From Rhodoferax sp. (GTDB taxonomy: Bacteria; Pseudomonadota; Gammaproteobacteria; Burkholderiales; Burkholderiaceae_C), in NCBI RefSeq assembly GCF_013297935.1, contig NZ_JAAFIX010000003.1, positions 62,001 to 126,000 of the forward strand: 64,000 bases of DNA. Reading direction: 5' to 3'. The notes beneath the pieces are model-generated. The model was not told the DNA's origin. It did not search any database and worked only from the letters and a program-made list of their open reading frames with translations. Both the position numbers and the translations under genes were made by a program. Below are positions 46,787-54,743 of the stretch, piece after piece (within the stretch, counting starts at the first letter, position 1; the number at the start of each line of letters is the position of its first letter).

Positions 46787-47782
46787 TTATTCGATCTTCA
46801 GGTTCTGGCTGCGCACTACGTCGCGCCAGGCCTGGTAGTCCGCCTCGATAAAGCGAGTTTGCCCAGCCGGCGTGCCCGGCATGGCGTCGACCGCATCGAC
46901 CTTGAAGCGGGCCTGCACTTCGGGCAGGGCCACCACCTTGTTCAAGGCGGCATTGAGTTTGTCGATCACGGCCGCTGGCGTGCCGGCCGGAGCCGCCAGT
47001 GCAAAGAAGTTCTGCACATCAAACCCCTTAAAACCCGCCTCGGCCATGCTCGGCACGTCGGGCATGGCACTGGAGCGCTTGGCACTGGTCACCGCCAAGG
47101 GCTTCACGCGGCCGTCTTTAATCAGGGGCAACAGCGCGGGAATCGTGCCGGTGACCAACTGCACCTGGCCCGACACCATGTCCATGGTGGCAGGCGCGAC
47201 ACCGCGGTAGGGAATATGGGTAATAAAAGTGCCGGTGCGCGCTTTGAGCAACTCCAGCACCAAGTGATTCACCCCACCGGCGCCGGCGGAACCGTAATTG
47301 AGAGCACCCGGCTGGCTGCGGGCTTTCACCACCAAGTCCTGCATGGACTGGATGCCGGTTTGAGGAGTGGTCGCCCACACCAAAGGACCGCTGGCAATCA
47401 TGCCGACCGGGCTAAAGCTTTTGAGCGGGTCATAGCCTGCAGTGGGCAAGGACGCGGCCACCGTGGTGAACGGGGAAGCCACCAACAACAAGGTATAGCC
47501 GTCGGCCGGCTGCTGCGCCACATACTGCGTACCAATGGCCCCAGACGCACCCGTGCGGTTTTCCACCACAAAGCTGCCCCCCATCACTTCACCCAACTTC
47601 TGGGCCATCAAGCGACCCATGGCGTCTGTCCCGGCACCAGGGGCAAAGGGCACCACGATCTTGACGGGCTTGTCGGGAAAACCGGTGCTACCGCTTTGGG
47701 CCCAGGCCACTGGCCCCCAAAACGCGGTTGCCAATGTAGAAGCTACCGCCACCCGGCGGGAGATTGTGCGAATCTTCACCAT
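46787..47782 (-). CDS. Bug-family periplasmic binding protein (TctC-like)
   Basis: 331 residues with signal peptide ('ASTLATAFWGPVAWAQS'). 'KIVVPFAPGAGTDAMGRLMAQKL' and 'FVVENRTGASGAIGTQYVA' are the classical Bug signatures. These bind carboxylates (or aromatic acids) and deliver them to tripartite tricarboxylate or orphan systems; such paralogues are numerous in Comamonadaceae. No TctAB membrane genes adjoin. Confidence 0.93.
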   Translation of the reverse strand: MVKIRTISRRVAVASTLATAFWGPVAWAQSGSTGFPDKPVKIVVPFAPGAGTDAMGRLMAQKLGEVMGGSFVVENRTGASGAIGTQYVAQQPADGYTLLLVASPFTTVAASLPTAGYDPLKSFSPVGMIASGPLVWATTPQTGIQSMQDLVVKARSQPGALNYGSAGAGGVNHLVLELLKARTGTFITHIPYRGVAPATMDMVSGQVQLVTGTIPALLPLIKDGRVKPLAVTSAKRSSAMPDVPSMAEAGFKGFDVQNFFALAAPAGTPAAVIDKLNAALNKVVALPEVQARFKVDAVDAMPGTPAGQTRFIEADYQAWRDVVRSQNLKIE

Positions 47783-47871
47783 GAAAACACCTTTAACGCT
47801 GGTTACAGCCCGCCACTATGCGACACAGAAATTGCAGCCGCATGACAAACGGATTGCATCTGCAGCCCAAC

Positions 47872-47905
47872 AAAAAAGCCTGCATCCTATGAGGGATGCA
47901 GGCTT
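47872..47905 (-). terminator. Intrinsic terminator, former tRNA-Ser terminator
   Basis: 12-bp perfect stem AAGCCTGCATCC / GGATGCAGGCTT with a T-run on the minus-strand side. On the minus strand it follows the left att copy (the tRNA-Ser 3' end) after only seven bases, so before the element inserted it would have ended the tRNA-Ser transcript. Confidence 0.85.
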
Positions 47906-47911
47906 GGTATT

Positions 47912-47925
47912 TGGAGGAGAAGGAG
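47912..47925 (-). other. Left attachment site (attL-like copy)
   Basis: TGGAGGAGAAGGAG, identical to 53180-53193. On the minus strand this is the final acceptor-stem half and TCCA end of tRNA-Ser(CGA), left behind by site-specific integration. Confidence 0.88.
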
Positions 47926-47987
47926 TCCATAGAACAACCTTCTTAAGTCGTTGATTCGTATGGATTTAATTTTCGATGTCCAAAAAA

Positions 47988-48008
47988 GTACCAACAGAAA
48001 TACCAACA
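47988..48008 (+). other. Integrase arm-type repeat, left
   Basis: Two TACCAACA units spaced 12 bases apart. A near-identical copy lies at 53047-53067 in the same orientation, just upstream of the integrase gene. Confidence 0.7.
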
Positions 48009-48100
48009 AAAATAAAAGTGTCTCAATTCGGCACCGTCAACACAGACCCCCGAACCAAAGCAGCATAAAAAATTACATGGCTATAAGAAACTGAATCTAT

Positions 48101-48148
48101 ATAACTATTTAGTATAGTTATTTTTCAAAATATAGGGAAAACCCCTAT
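48101..48148. promoter_or_regulatory. Two inverted repeats, candidate operators
   Basis: ATAACTAT-TTAGT-ATAGTTAT and, after 10 bases, ATAGGG-AAAAC-CCCTAT in AT-rich DNA 215 bp before alpA. Dimeric repressor or AlpA sites are likely, unproven. Confidence 0.5.
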
Positions 48149-48362
48149 TTACATAGCAAATAAATCGTTATAGTTCCGCTTAATCCAGCGATGGGTTATG
48201 CACCATAAACACAAACACCCCGAAGCCCTGCAAGGCGACGAGGTAAAGGTGGTTGAGGCTAGCGGTAAAAAACCGAGTTACTCCGATAAGTTGACGCCGT
48301 CAGTGTAGCACAATTTTTTTCAATAGCCCCAACTGGTATTTTTTACGGTTGAAAGGCTATGT

Positions 48363-48545
48363 ATGGATGATCGTTTTTTGAGACTGCCCGAGGTTCTGGC
48401 ACTCTTTCCAGTATCGAAAAGTTCCCTTTGGCGGTTTGTAAGTGAGGGCCGGTTTCCAAAGCCGCACAAATTAAGCCAAAAATGCACGGCATGGCGGCTT
48501 TCTGAGGTGCAAGCTCACTTGCAAAAGATCGGCGGTGCGCAATGA
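48363..48545 (+). CDS. AlpA-like phage regulator/excisionase
   Basis: 60 residues. 'RLPEVLALFPVSKSSLWRFVSEGRFPKP' is the MerR-type HTH of AlpA proteins, which in P4-like elements act as excisionase and transcription activator of integrase. ATG 48363. It probably controls excision here. Overlaps the GTG start proposed for the next gene by 11 bases. Confidence 0.85.
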   Translation: MDDRFLRLPEVLALFPVSKSSLWRFVSEGRFPKPHKLSQKCTAWRLSEVQAHLQKIGGAQ

Positions 48546-49932
48546 CCGCCGCCCTGACCCAATGGGCACCATTGGCCGCGCAGTTGGCATGGGGTTTCGC
48601 ATGCTGACCGCCGATACCTTAACCATGTGGCACGAAGCCCTAGGCGACCAAAGCCCATACGAAGCCCTACGCCGTGCGCGTGGCAGCTCTTGGCTGGTAG
48701 ATGGCGTTATCCCCCGTGGCCACAGCTGGCTGATCGGAGCGCCCGCTAGTTACAAAAGCTTCGTTGCCTTATCCGTGGCGCACGCTATCGTATGTGGCCG
48801 CCCTTGGGTGGGTCGAGACACCCGAAAGGCGACAGTGATATATGTCGCCGCCGAAGGTGGCGGAGGCCTTCACGTTCGGAGGGCAGCACTGGACGAATTC
48901 CACGAGCAAAGCGGGCCATTATTCATCGTGAGTTGCCGCCCTCAGCTGGACACGCCCGAGGGGCTGGCGGAGTTGCTGGGGATTGTCGGTGAGCTGGCAC
49001 CCGACCGAGTGACAAGCCGTGCCGAATGGGCCGCAGCAGTGTCTGGACTGGACGACCTGACGGACTTGTCAGACGAAGCGCACCAGCCCCGAGACACCAG
49101 CATAAACCGAGCCTATACCCGTGGGCTGTACGCATGGAGGGGGGGCCCACCATGGGGACACGTCGCAAGCGCAACACGCGCCCAGCGTGAACCCGACCGC
49201 CTACGGTATCGCACCATGACACCGCAGCAGGTTGAAGCCATGACGGAGGCGGAGCAAGCCGAGCGCGTAGCAGTTTTAGACGGCAACTTTCCCGAGTTGG
49301 CAGGCTTCACACCAGACGAGCGCGCCCGATTGGTTGTGATCGTGGACACCTACGCACAGACCGCCGCCGATGACGAGAAAGGCGCGGTGTCCGCATTCAA
49401 TAAAAACATTCGTAGGCTGATCGAGGCCACAGGCGCGGACGTGGTTGTTTTAGACCATTTACAGAAAAGCGGGGGCGAATTCATGGGCAGCTTGGCAAAG
49501 CTTGGTGATGCTGACGGCATGGTGAAACTAACCCGCAAGGGCGACCGCCATGCATTACTGACGTGCGAAAAACTGAAAGATGCACCAGAGTTTGAGCCGA
49601 TTGCATTGGAGTTGTTGCCGGTCGAGCTGGAAGGCGTCGCAGACCATGCGGGACGACCCTACGGCACGCTGATTGCGACTGAAGGCAGTCAGACCTACCG
49701 ACAAGCGAAAGCCGTCACCAAGGGGGCAAAAACCACGGCAGCGGGAGTGCTCCTTAACCTTATCCATGAGCCAGTGACCAAGGCCACATTGCGCGAGCTG
49801 TTCACTAACCATGAAAGCCAAACGGGCGAATTGAAGTCCAGACAAAAGGCATTCAATCGCGCGCTGGAAATTTTGGTTAATTCTGGCTTAGTTACTTTGA
49901 ATGGCGAGCTAGTGGACAAGGCGACAGCGTGA
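48535..49932 (+). CDS. RepA-like AAA/RecA-fold ATPase
   Basis: 465 residues. Walker A is 'IGAPASYKSF', Walker B 'LVVIVDTYAQ'; 'GADVVVLDHLQKSGG' is the usual RecA-fold switch region. It matches the hexameric RepA/phage helicase group that often replicates small elements. The middle (about 150-250) is an unusual insertion rich in charged residues. The start is uncertain: GTG 48535 overlaps alpA; ATG 48562 or 48589 in frame are alternatives. An ATG at 48542 overlaps the alpA stop (ATGA) but in another frame and ends after 21 codons, so a frameshift near 48.6 kb is possible. Confidence 0.75.
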   Translation: MRNDRRPDPMGTIGRAVGMGFRMLTADTLTMWHEALGDQSPYEALRRARGSSWLVDGVIPRGHSWLIGAPASYKSFVALSVAHAIVCGRPWVGRDTRKATVIYVAAEGGGGLHVRRAALDEFHEQSGPLFIVSCRPQLDTPEGLAELLGIVGELAPDRVTSRAEWAAAVSGLDDLTDLSDEAHQPRDTSINRAYTRGLYAWRGGPPWGHVASATRAQREPDRLRYRTMTPQQVEAMTEAEQAERVAVLDGNFPELAGFTPDERARLVVIVDTYAQTAADDEKGAVSAFNKNIRRLIEATGADVVVLDHLQKSGGEFMGSLAKLGDADGMVKLTRKGDRHALLTCEKLKDAPEFEPIALELLPVELEGVADHAGRPYGTLIATEGSQTYRQAKAVTKGAKTTAAGVLLNLIHEPVTKATLRELFTNHESQTGELKSRQKAFNRALEILVNSGLVTLNGELVDKATA

Positions 49933-49937
49933 GCCAG

Positions 49938-50031
49938 GGAGACATGGCGACACTGCCCCCCTTTCTAAAAAAGGGGGGGTGTCTGTCTCCTAGTGTTTGT
50001 CTGTCTTTTGTATGTCTCCTCGAATGTCTCC
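49938..50031. other. Putative replication origin: iterons and hairpin
   Basis: Between the ATPase and the next gene: GGAGACA at 49938-49944 (inverse), TGTCTCC at 49984, 50013 and 50025, plus further GTCTGTCT strings, and a strong hairpin CCCCCCTTT/AAAGGGGGG (49956-49978). Tandem short repeats beside a RepA-like gene are typical of iteron origins; alternatively a packaging site or operator. Confidence 0.5.
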
Positions 50032-50056
50032 TGATTAAACAGAGAAATATCACATT

Positions 50057-50455
50057 ATGAAAAACACAAAATTTCAAAAAGGCACAAGCGGAAACCCACA
50101 GGGCAGACCCCGTGGCATTGGCCGCATTGGTGAGCTTCGTAAACGTATTGCCGACGACATGGATTCGATCGTTAGTAGTCTGGTGGCAGCTGCAAAGGCT
50201 GGTGATACACAGGCCGCAAAGTTGTTGCTTGATCGTGTAATCCCGACACTGCGACCAATGGAGCAGGCAGAGCCAATGGCACTGACTGGCGACAACCTTA
50301 CCGCCAAGGGCGAGAGCGTTTTGCAGGGGCTGGTCGAGGGCAACCTATCCAGCGAACAGGCAGCGCGTCTGGTGGCCGTTCTGGCGGGGCTGGCACGGGT
50401 CGAGGAGTTCACGACACTGGAGCAACGCATTGCCCAGCTGGAGGCCCGCACATGA
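50057..50455 (+). CDS. DUF5681 domain protein
   Basis: 132 residues. 'FQKGTSGNPQGRPRGIG' is the diagnostic GNPxGRP motif of DUF5681, followed by a helical region with 'AAAKAGDTQAAKLLLDRVIP' and a C-terminal coiled coil ('TLEQRIAQLEA'). DUF5681 proteins sit near phage terminase genes and may bind DNA during packaging; no terminase is visible here, so the role may be to engage a helper phage (inference). Stop overlaps the next start (ATGA). Confidence 0.8.
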   Translation: MKNTKFQKGTSGNPQGRPRGIGRIGELRKRIADDMDSIVSSLVAAAKAGDTQAAKLLLDRVIPTLRPMEQAEPMALTGDNLTAKGESVLQGLVEGNLSSEQAARLVAVLAGLARVEEFTTLEQRIAQLEART

Positions 50456-50736
50456 CCCGCACCATGCAAAACCGTTTAGCGGTGCTGGAGGCCGCCGCAC
50501 CAAGGGGCCGGATTGTGGGGCGGACGTTTATGCCGCCACTAATGGGAAAGGCCGCACCTGATGGCGTGAGCTTCATTGGGTACGGTATTGGAGGCGCTAA
50601 GGAATTCCGATACAGCACAGAGGCCGCATTGCGCGATTGGCTGGAATTGAACCCAGCCCCAGCCGGTGAGATTGACCAGATTTACAGCGTGAAGCAATGC
50701 GCCGAAGTTCTGGCAAAGCTGCAATCCGAAATTTAA
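50452..50736 (+). CDS. Hypothetical protein of the element
   Basis: 94 residues, no known family. Short basic N-terminal helix ('MQNRLAVLEAAAPRGR'), then strands and 'EFRYSTEAALRDWLELN'. Coupled by ATGA to the DUF5681 gene. Confidence 0.65.
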   Translation: MTRTMQNRLAVLEAAAPRGRIVGRTFMPPLMGKAAPDGVSFIGYGIGGAKEFRYSTEAALRDWLELNPAPAGEIDQIYSVKQCAEVLAKLQSEI

Positions 50737-50785
50737 AAAATCAACGTGGTGCAGGAGAAATTTCTGTAACTTTTAAGGAAAAACT

Positions 50786-51088
50786 ATGAAACCGAGTTCA
50801 CAAACGATTGCCGAAGTCCAAAGCGATTTTGAAGCCTTAGACCGAGCAGGCGAGCGCGCCCGCAAGCAAGTATTGGAGCAGCGGGCGGCCTTTTGGCGAG
50901 GCGAAGGCCCAGCCCCACGAATGGCACCGGCGGCAATGAATGTGCAGTTCACGCAGCATTCGATTCAAGAGCAGCGCCAATGGGGCGAGTCGGAAAAGTT
51001 CGGCCGCTATGTCGCAAAGATCGACCCAGGGGCAGCGACCCGCGACTTGATGCCAAGGGGCGTAAACGCCTACACGGCAGGCCGGTGA
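50786..51088 (+). CDS. Hypothetical protein of the element
   Basis: 100 residues, no family. Helical charged N-terminus ('AEVQSDFEALDRAGERARKQ') and a polar C-terminus. 49 bases from the gene before, with 'AAGGAA' before the ATG. Its stop overlaps the start of the next short gene by one base (TGATG). Confidence 0.65.
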   Translation: MKPSSQTIAEVQSDFEALDRAGERARKQVLEQRAAFWRGEGPAPRMAPAAMNVQFTQHSIQEQRQWGESEKFGRYVAKIDPGAATRDLMPRGVNAYTAGR

Positions 51089-51231
51089 TGCTGGAGCAGA
51101 TTGGCGCTAACAAGCGACAAAGCAGGCGGGCAAGGGCAACACCAGCCCCAGCCCTCAAAAGCCGCCCACAGGCCCGAAAAATGGCCCAGCCGAGTGACCT
51201 CTTGAACCAATTATTGAAAGTACAAAAATGA
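51088..51231 (+). CDS. Very small basic protein of the element
   Basis: 47 residues. Starts by TGATG overlap and ends by ATGA overlap with the next gene, so it is tightly placed in the operon. It is rich in Arg/Lys/Gln/Ala ('KRQSRRARATPAPALKSRPQ') and ends with a short amphipathic helix 'SDLLNQLLKVQ'. Being bracketed by two coupled junctions makes it more than a chance frame. Function unknown; DNA/RNA-binding or decoy peptide possible. Confidence 0.6.
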   Translation: MLEQIGANKRQSRRARATPAPALKSRPQARKMAQPSDLLNQLLKVQK

Positions 51232-51749
51232 ACAATCTTGAAAAATCCATGCAGGAACTGCGCGCAGCGATTGCAGGCCATAGCGACGCGCTGGACACGT
51301 TGCAGAGCCGCTATCGAGTTGCCCTTGCATCCAATGCACCAATGGCAAAAATTGAGGCAATCGAAGCCGAGCAAGTGAAAGTGCAGCGTGCAGCAACACG
51401 GGCACAAACTACTTTTGATGGATTGATCGAGCAGGCCGCCAAGCAAGCGCAGGAAGCCAAGGCCGCCCAGCTGGTGCAGGCCCGTGAGGACTTCGGCGCG
51501 GTTGATCGGCTTCTACGTGATGAACTTCACCAGCTGGACACAGCCGCCGGTGAGTTTGTTGCCGCCTTCAAAAAGTTTCAGGGGCTGGGGCTGATCGACG
51601 GATGGCGGGGGCAGCGTTACGCACTGCGACAACTCGGAGGCCGTGGCGAGGCTGATTCGTTCGGAGTGATGCAACACGACATTGCAGGCACAGGACGACA
51701 GGCCGCCCAGTTGGTGGCGAATCTGCAAACGATGCACGCCCAGCAGTAG
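51228..51749 (+). CDS. Coiled-coil protein of the element
   Basis: 173 residues, no known family. The N-terminal two thirds are heptad-like ('LEKSMQELRAAIAGHSDALDTL', 'QAAKQAQEAKAAQLVQAREDF') and the end is Gly/Gln-rich. Last gene before a terminator. Could be a structural or scaffold-like protein (inference). Confidence 0.65.
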   Translation: MNNLEKSMQELRAAIAGHSDALDTLQSRYRVALASNAPMAKIEAIEAEQVKVQRAATRAQTTFDGLIEQAAKQAQEAKAAQLVQAREDFGAVDRLLRDELHQLDTAAGEFVAAFKKFQGLGLIDGWRGQRYALRQLGGRGEADSFGVMQHDIAGTGRQAAQLVANLQTMHAQQ

Positions 51750-51770
51750 CAACCTACACACCGAGGAAAG

Positions 51771-51797
51771 AACCCAGCCCCTGAGCTGGGTTTTTTT
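51771..51797 (+). terminator. Intrinsic terminator of the element's operon
   Basis: AACCCAGC-CCCTGA-GCTGGGTT followed by T's. It ends the rightward transcript and overlaps the stop of the convergent integrase. Confidence 0.9.
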
Positions 51798-53019
51798 ATG
51801 GGGCTGGGGTTTCAGTCAGGCGGAGATTGTCGAGATAGTCTGCCCACTCTTGCGCCATGGTGACGCGCTTACTAATGAAGGCCGCACGGTCATACGCACC
51901 ACCATGGGAAATTTGCCCGGTATGAGCTAGGGCCGCTTCGATTACGTCAGGGTCAAAACCAAGCGCTTCACGAATCAAAGTCCGCCCGGTTGCCCGGAAA
52001 CCATGCCACGTTTGCACCCCCTGATAACCAAGCCTGATAAGTGCGGCACCTAGCGCAGCTTCGGACATTGGCTGTTTTGGATTGGTAGCGCCGGGGAACA
52101 CATATTCACGCTGACCCGTCAGGGGGTGGATTGATTCGAGAATCGCCACGGCTTGCGATGGCAGGGGGACAACGTGAGGCTGGCCCGTGGCTTTACCGGC
52201 CTTAGATCGCTTCATATCGGCGCTGGGAATTGTCCAAAGGCCCGCCGATAGATCAAGATCACACCAACGCATGCCGCGCAGGTTGCCGGGGCGCTGAAAC
52301 AGGATGGGGGCTAGTTTGAACGCAGCGCAAACCGCAGGGGTTCCGGTGTATGCATGAATGACCCTGAGCAACTGGCCTACCTTTTGCGGGTCAACCAATG
52401 CAGCATGGTTTTTCTTTTCAGACTTTTTTAACGCTGGTGCAATGTCTAGGGTGATATTGCGCTCTGCCCTACCGCTAGCGATTGCCAAGCCCCATACCCC
52501 CCCGGCAGTGACCCGGACGCGCTTAGCGCTCTCCACAGCCCCCCGGCGCTCTATACGCCTGAGCACTTCTAGCAACTCCGGGCCGGTTATCGATGCAATG
52601 GCACGTTTGCCGAGCCATGGCAAAAGATCTTTATGGATGTTGCGATATTCACGCTCATAGTGTGAAGCGCTCCACTCCGACTGCTTCAAATCAAGGTATT
52701 CGAGAGCGACAGATTCAAGACTGTTAGCAGCTGCAACCGCTTTTTTTAGCTTATCCGCCCGCTTTTGATCGCTGGGGTCAATCCCTTGAGCAAGCAACTC
52801 CCGTGCATCGTTGCAATCTCTGGCAGCTTTTGCCAATGTCACAGCAGGGTAGACGCCGAGGGCAAGGGTTCTTTGTTTCCCGTGCATCCGATAAGCCATG
52901 CGCCAATATTTGCCCGAGGCCGTAACGTGCAAATAAAGCCCCTTACCGTGCGAATACTTTTCGCCGGTTGCCGCGCCTTTGTGTTTGACCTTTTTTACAA
53001 AGGTGTCGGTGAGTACCAT
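51796..53019 (-). CDS. P4-type tyrosine integrase
   Basis: 407 residues. N-terminal DUF4102 arm-binding domain ('LTDTFVKKVKHKGAATGEKYSHGKGL' region), core-binding domain, catalytic domain with Arg in 'RPGNLRG', 'HGFRATGRTL' (H-x-x-R) and the nucleophilic Tyr in 'GAYDR'. Inserts DNA at tRNA 3' ends. ATG 53019 follows a 'AGGGGGG' ribosome site; the longer frame to 53130 crosses the arm-site repeat. Transcribed away from the tRNA and ends at the shared terminator. Confidence 0.92.
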   Translation of the reverse strand: MVLTDTFVKKVKHKGAATGEKYSHGKGLYLHVTASGKYWRMAYRMHGKQRTLALGVYPAVTLAKAARDCNDARELLAQGIDPSDQKRADKLKKAVAAANSLESVALEYLDLKQSEWSASHYEREYRNIHKDLLPWLGKRAIASITGPELLEVLRRIERRGAVESAKRVRVTAGGVWGLAIASGRAERNITLDIAPALKKSEKKNHAALVDPQKVGQLLRVIHAYTGTPAVCAAFKLAPILFQRPGNLRGMRWCDLDLSAGLWTIPSADMKRSKAGKATGQPHVVPLPSQAVAILESIHPLTGQREYVFPGATNPKQPMSEAALGAALIRLGYQGVQTWHGFRATGRTLIREALGFDPDVIEAALAHTGQISHGGAYDRAAFISKRVTMAQEWADYLDNLRLTETPAP

Positions 53020-53046
53020 GCGCCCCCCTAGAGTTGGATTTTTTAT

Positions 53047-53067
53047 GTACCAACAAAAATACCAACA
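53047..53067 (+). other. Integrase arm-type repeat, right
   Basis: Two TACCAACA units as at 47988-48008 with one base changed overall. Symmetric placement near both att ends fits arm-type binding by the DUF4102 domain. Confidence 0.7.
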
Positions 53068-53111
53068 TTTTTGCTGGATTCCATGATACCAAGCCGGACG
53101 AAGTGGGACGT

Positions 53112-53147
53112 AAAAAAACCCGCTCTCCAATGAAGAAGGCGGGTTTT
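53112..53147. terminator. Replacement terminator after tRNA-Ser
   Basis: AAAACCCGC ... GCGGGTTTT stem with T-runs on both strands, 32 bases beyond the att core inside the element. On the minus strand it can end the tRNA-Ser transcript now separated from its own terminator at 47.9 kb. Confidence 0.85.
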
Positions 53148-53179
53148 AGGGCTTTATGGGACTGTATAAAACCGATAAC

Positions 53180-53193
53180 TGGAGGAGAAGGAG
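53180..53193 (-). other. Right attachment site (attR-like copy)
   Basis: TGGAGGAGAAGGAG, part of the intact tRNA-Ser 3' end. Recombination with 47912-47925 would excise the element and restore the tRNA next to its old terminator. Confidence 0.88.
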
Positions 53194-53267
53194 GGATTCG
53201 AACCCTCGGTACCTTTCGGTACGCCTGATTTCGAGTCAGGTACATTCGACCACTCTGCCACTTCTCC
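53180..53267 (-). tRNA. tRNA-Ser(CGA)
   Basis: Minus strand: acceptor GGAGAAG/CTTCTCC, anticodon loop CTCGAAA (anticodon CGA, decoding UCG), a long variable arm closed by GTACC/GGTAC, T-arm GAGGG-TTCGAAT-CCCTC. The 3' end reads T-CCA (discriminator U where tRNA-Ser usually has G). The same end is present in the att copies. A weak TAGAAT box lies upstream at 53298-53303 (minus strand). Confidence 0.96.
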
Positions 53268-53330
53268 TGAATTCGTGTCGGTCGAAACGAAGCCACGATT
53301 CTAGCAGGCTTGTCCGACCGTTTTGAGGGC

Positions 53331-54662
<1,332 letters not shown>

Positions 54663-54669
54663 TCAAATC

Positions 54670-54729
54670 AGGTTCAAATCGGGCTCTAGCCCTCTATTTT
54701 ATTGCGCGAGCAGCTACGTTTTTAGTAGC
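54670..54729 (-). repeat. Dispersed repeat, copy 8
   Basis: Minus strand 'GCTACTAAAAACGTAGCTG', 'CTCGCGCAATAAAAT', 'AGAGGGCTAGAGCCCGATTT'. Between ispH and serS, same-strand genes. Confidence 0.85.
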
Positions 54730-54743
54730 GCCCAGCACCGGCA

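Larger units (their letters stand above)
47926..48362. other. AT-rich left end of the element, no gene
   Basis: 437 bases without a credible coding region. It contains the arm-site pair (47988-48008), an inverted repeat ATAACTAT-TTAGT-ATAGTTAT (48101-48121) and a second one ATAGGG/CCCTAT (48132-48148), then T-rich DNA before alpA. Likely regulatory/integration DNA: operators for AlpA or integrase accessory sites. A TTGACG string at 48291 could be part of a promoter for alpA, but no good -10 match is seen. Confidence 0.5.
47912..53193. mobile_element. Small integrated element in tRNA-Ser(CGA)
   Basis: Bounded by identical 14-bp copies of the tRNA 3' end and 5,268 bp between copies. It holds a tyrosine integrase next to the intact tRNA, an AlpA-like regulator, an ATPase with RecA-type motifs, a putative origin, a DUF5681 protein and four short coupled genes. 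There are no capsid, tail, lysis or relaxase genes. Base composition is more AT-rich at the left end than the host. It looks like a minimal phage satellite or cryptic integrative element. Confidence 0.85.
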
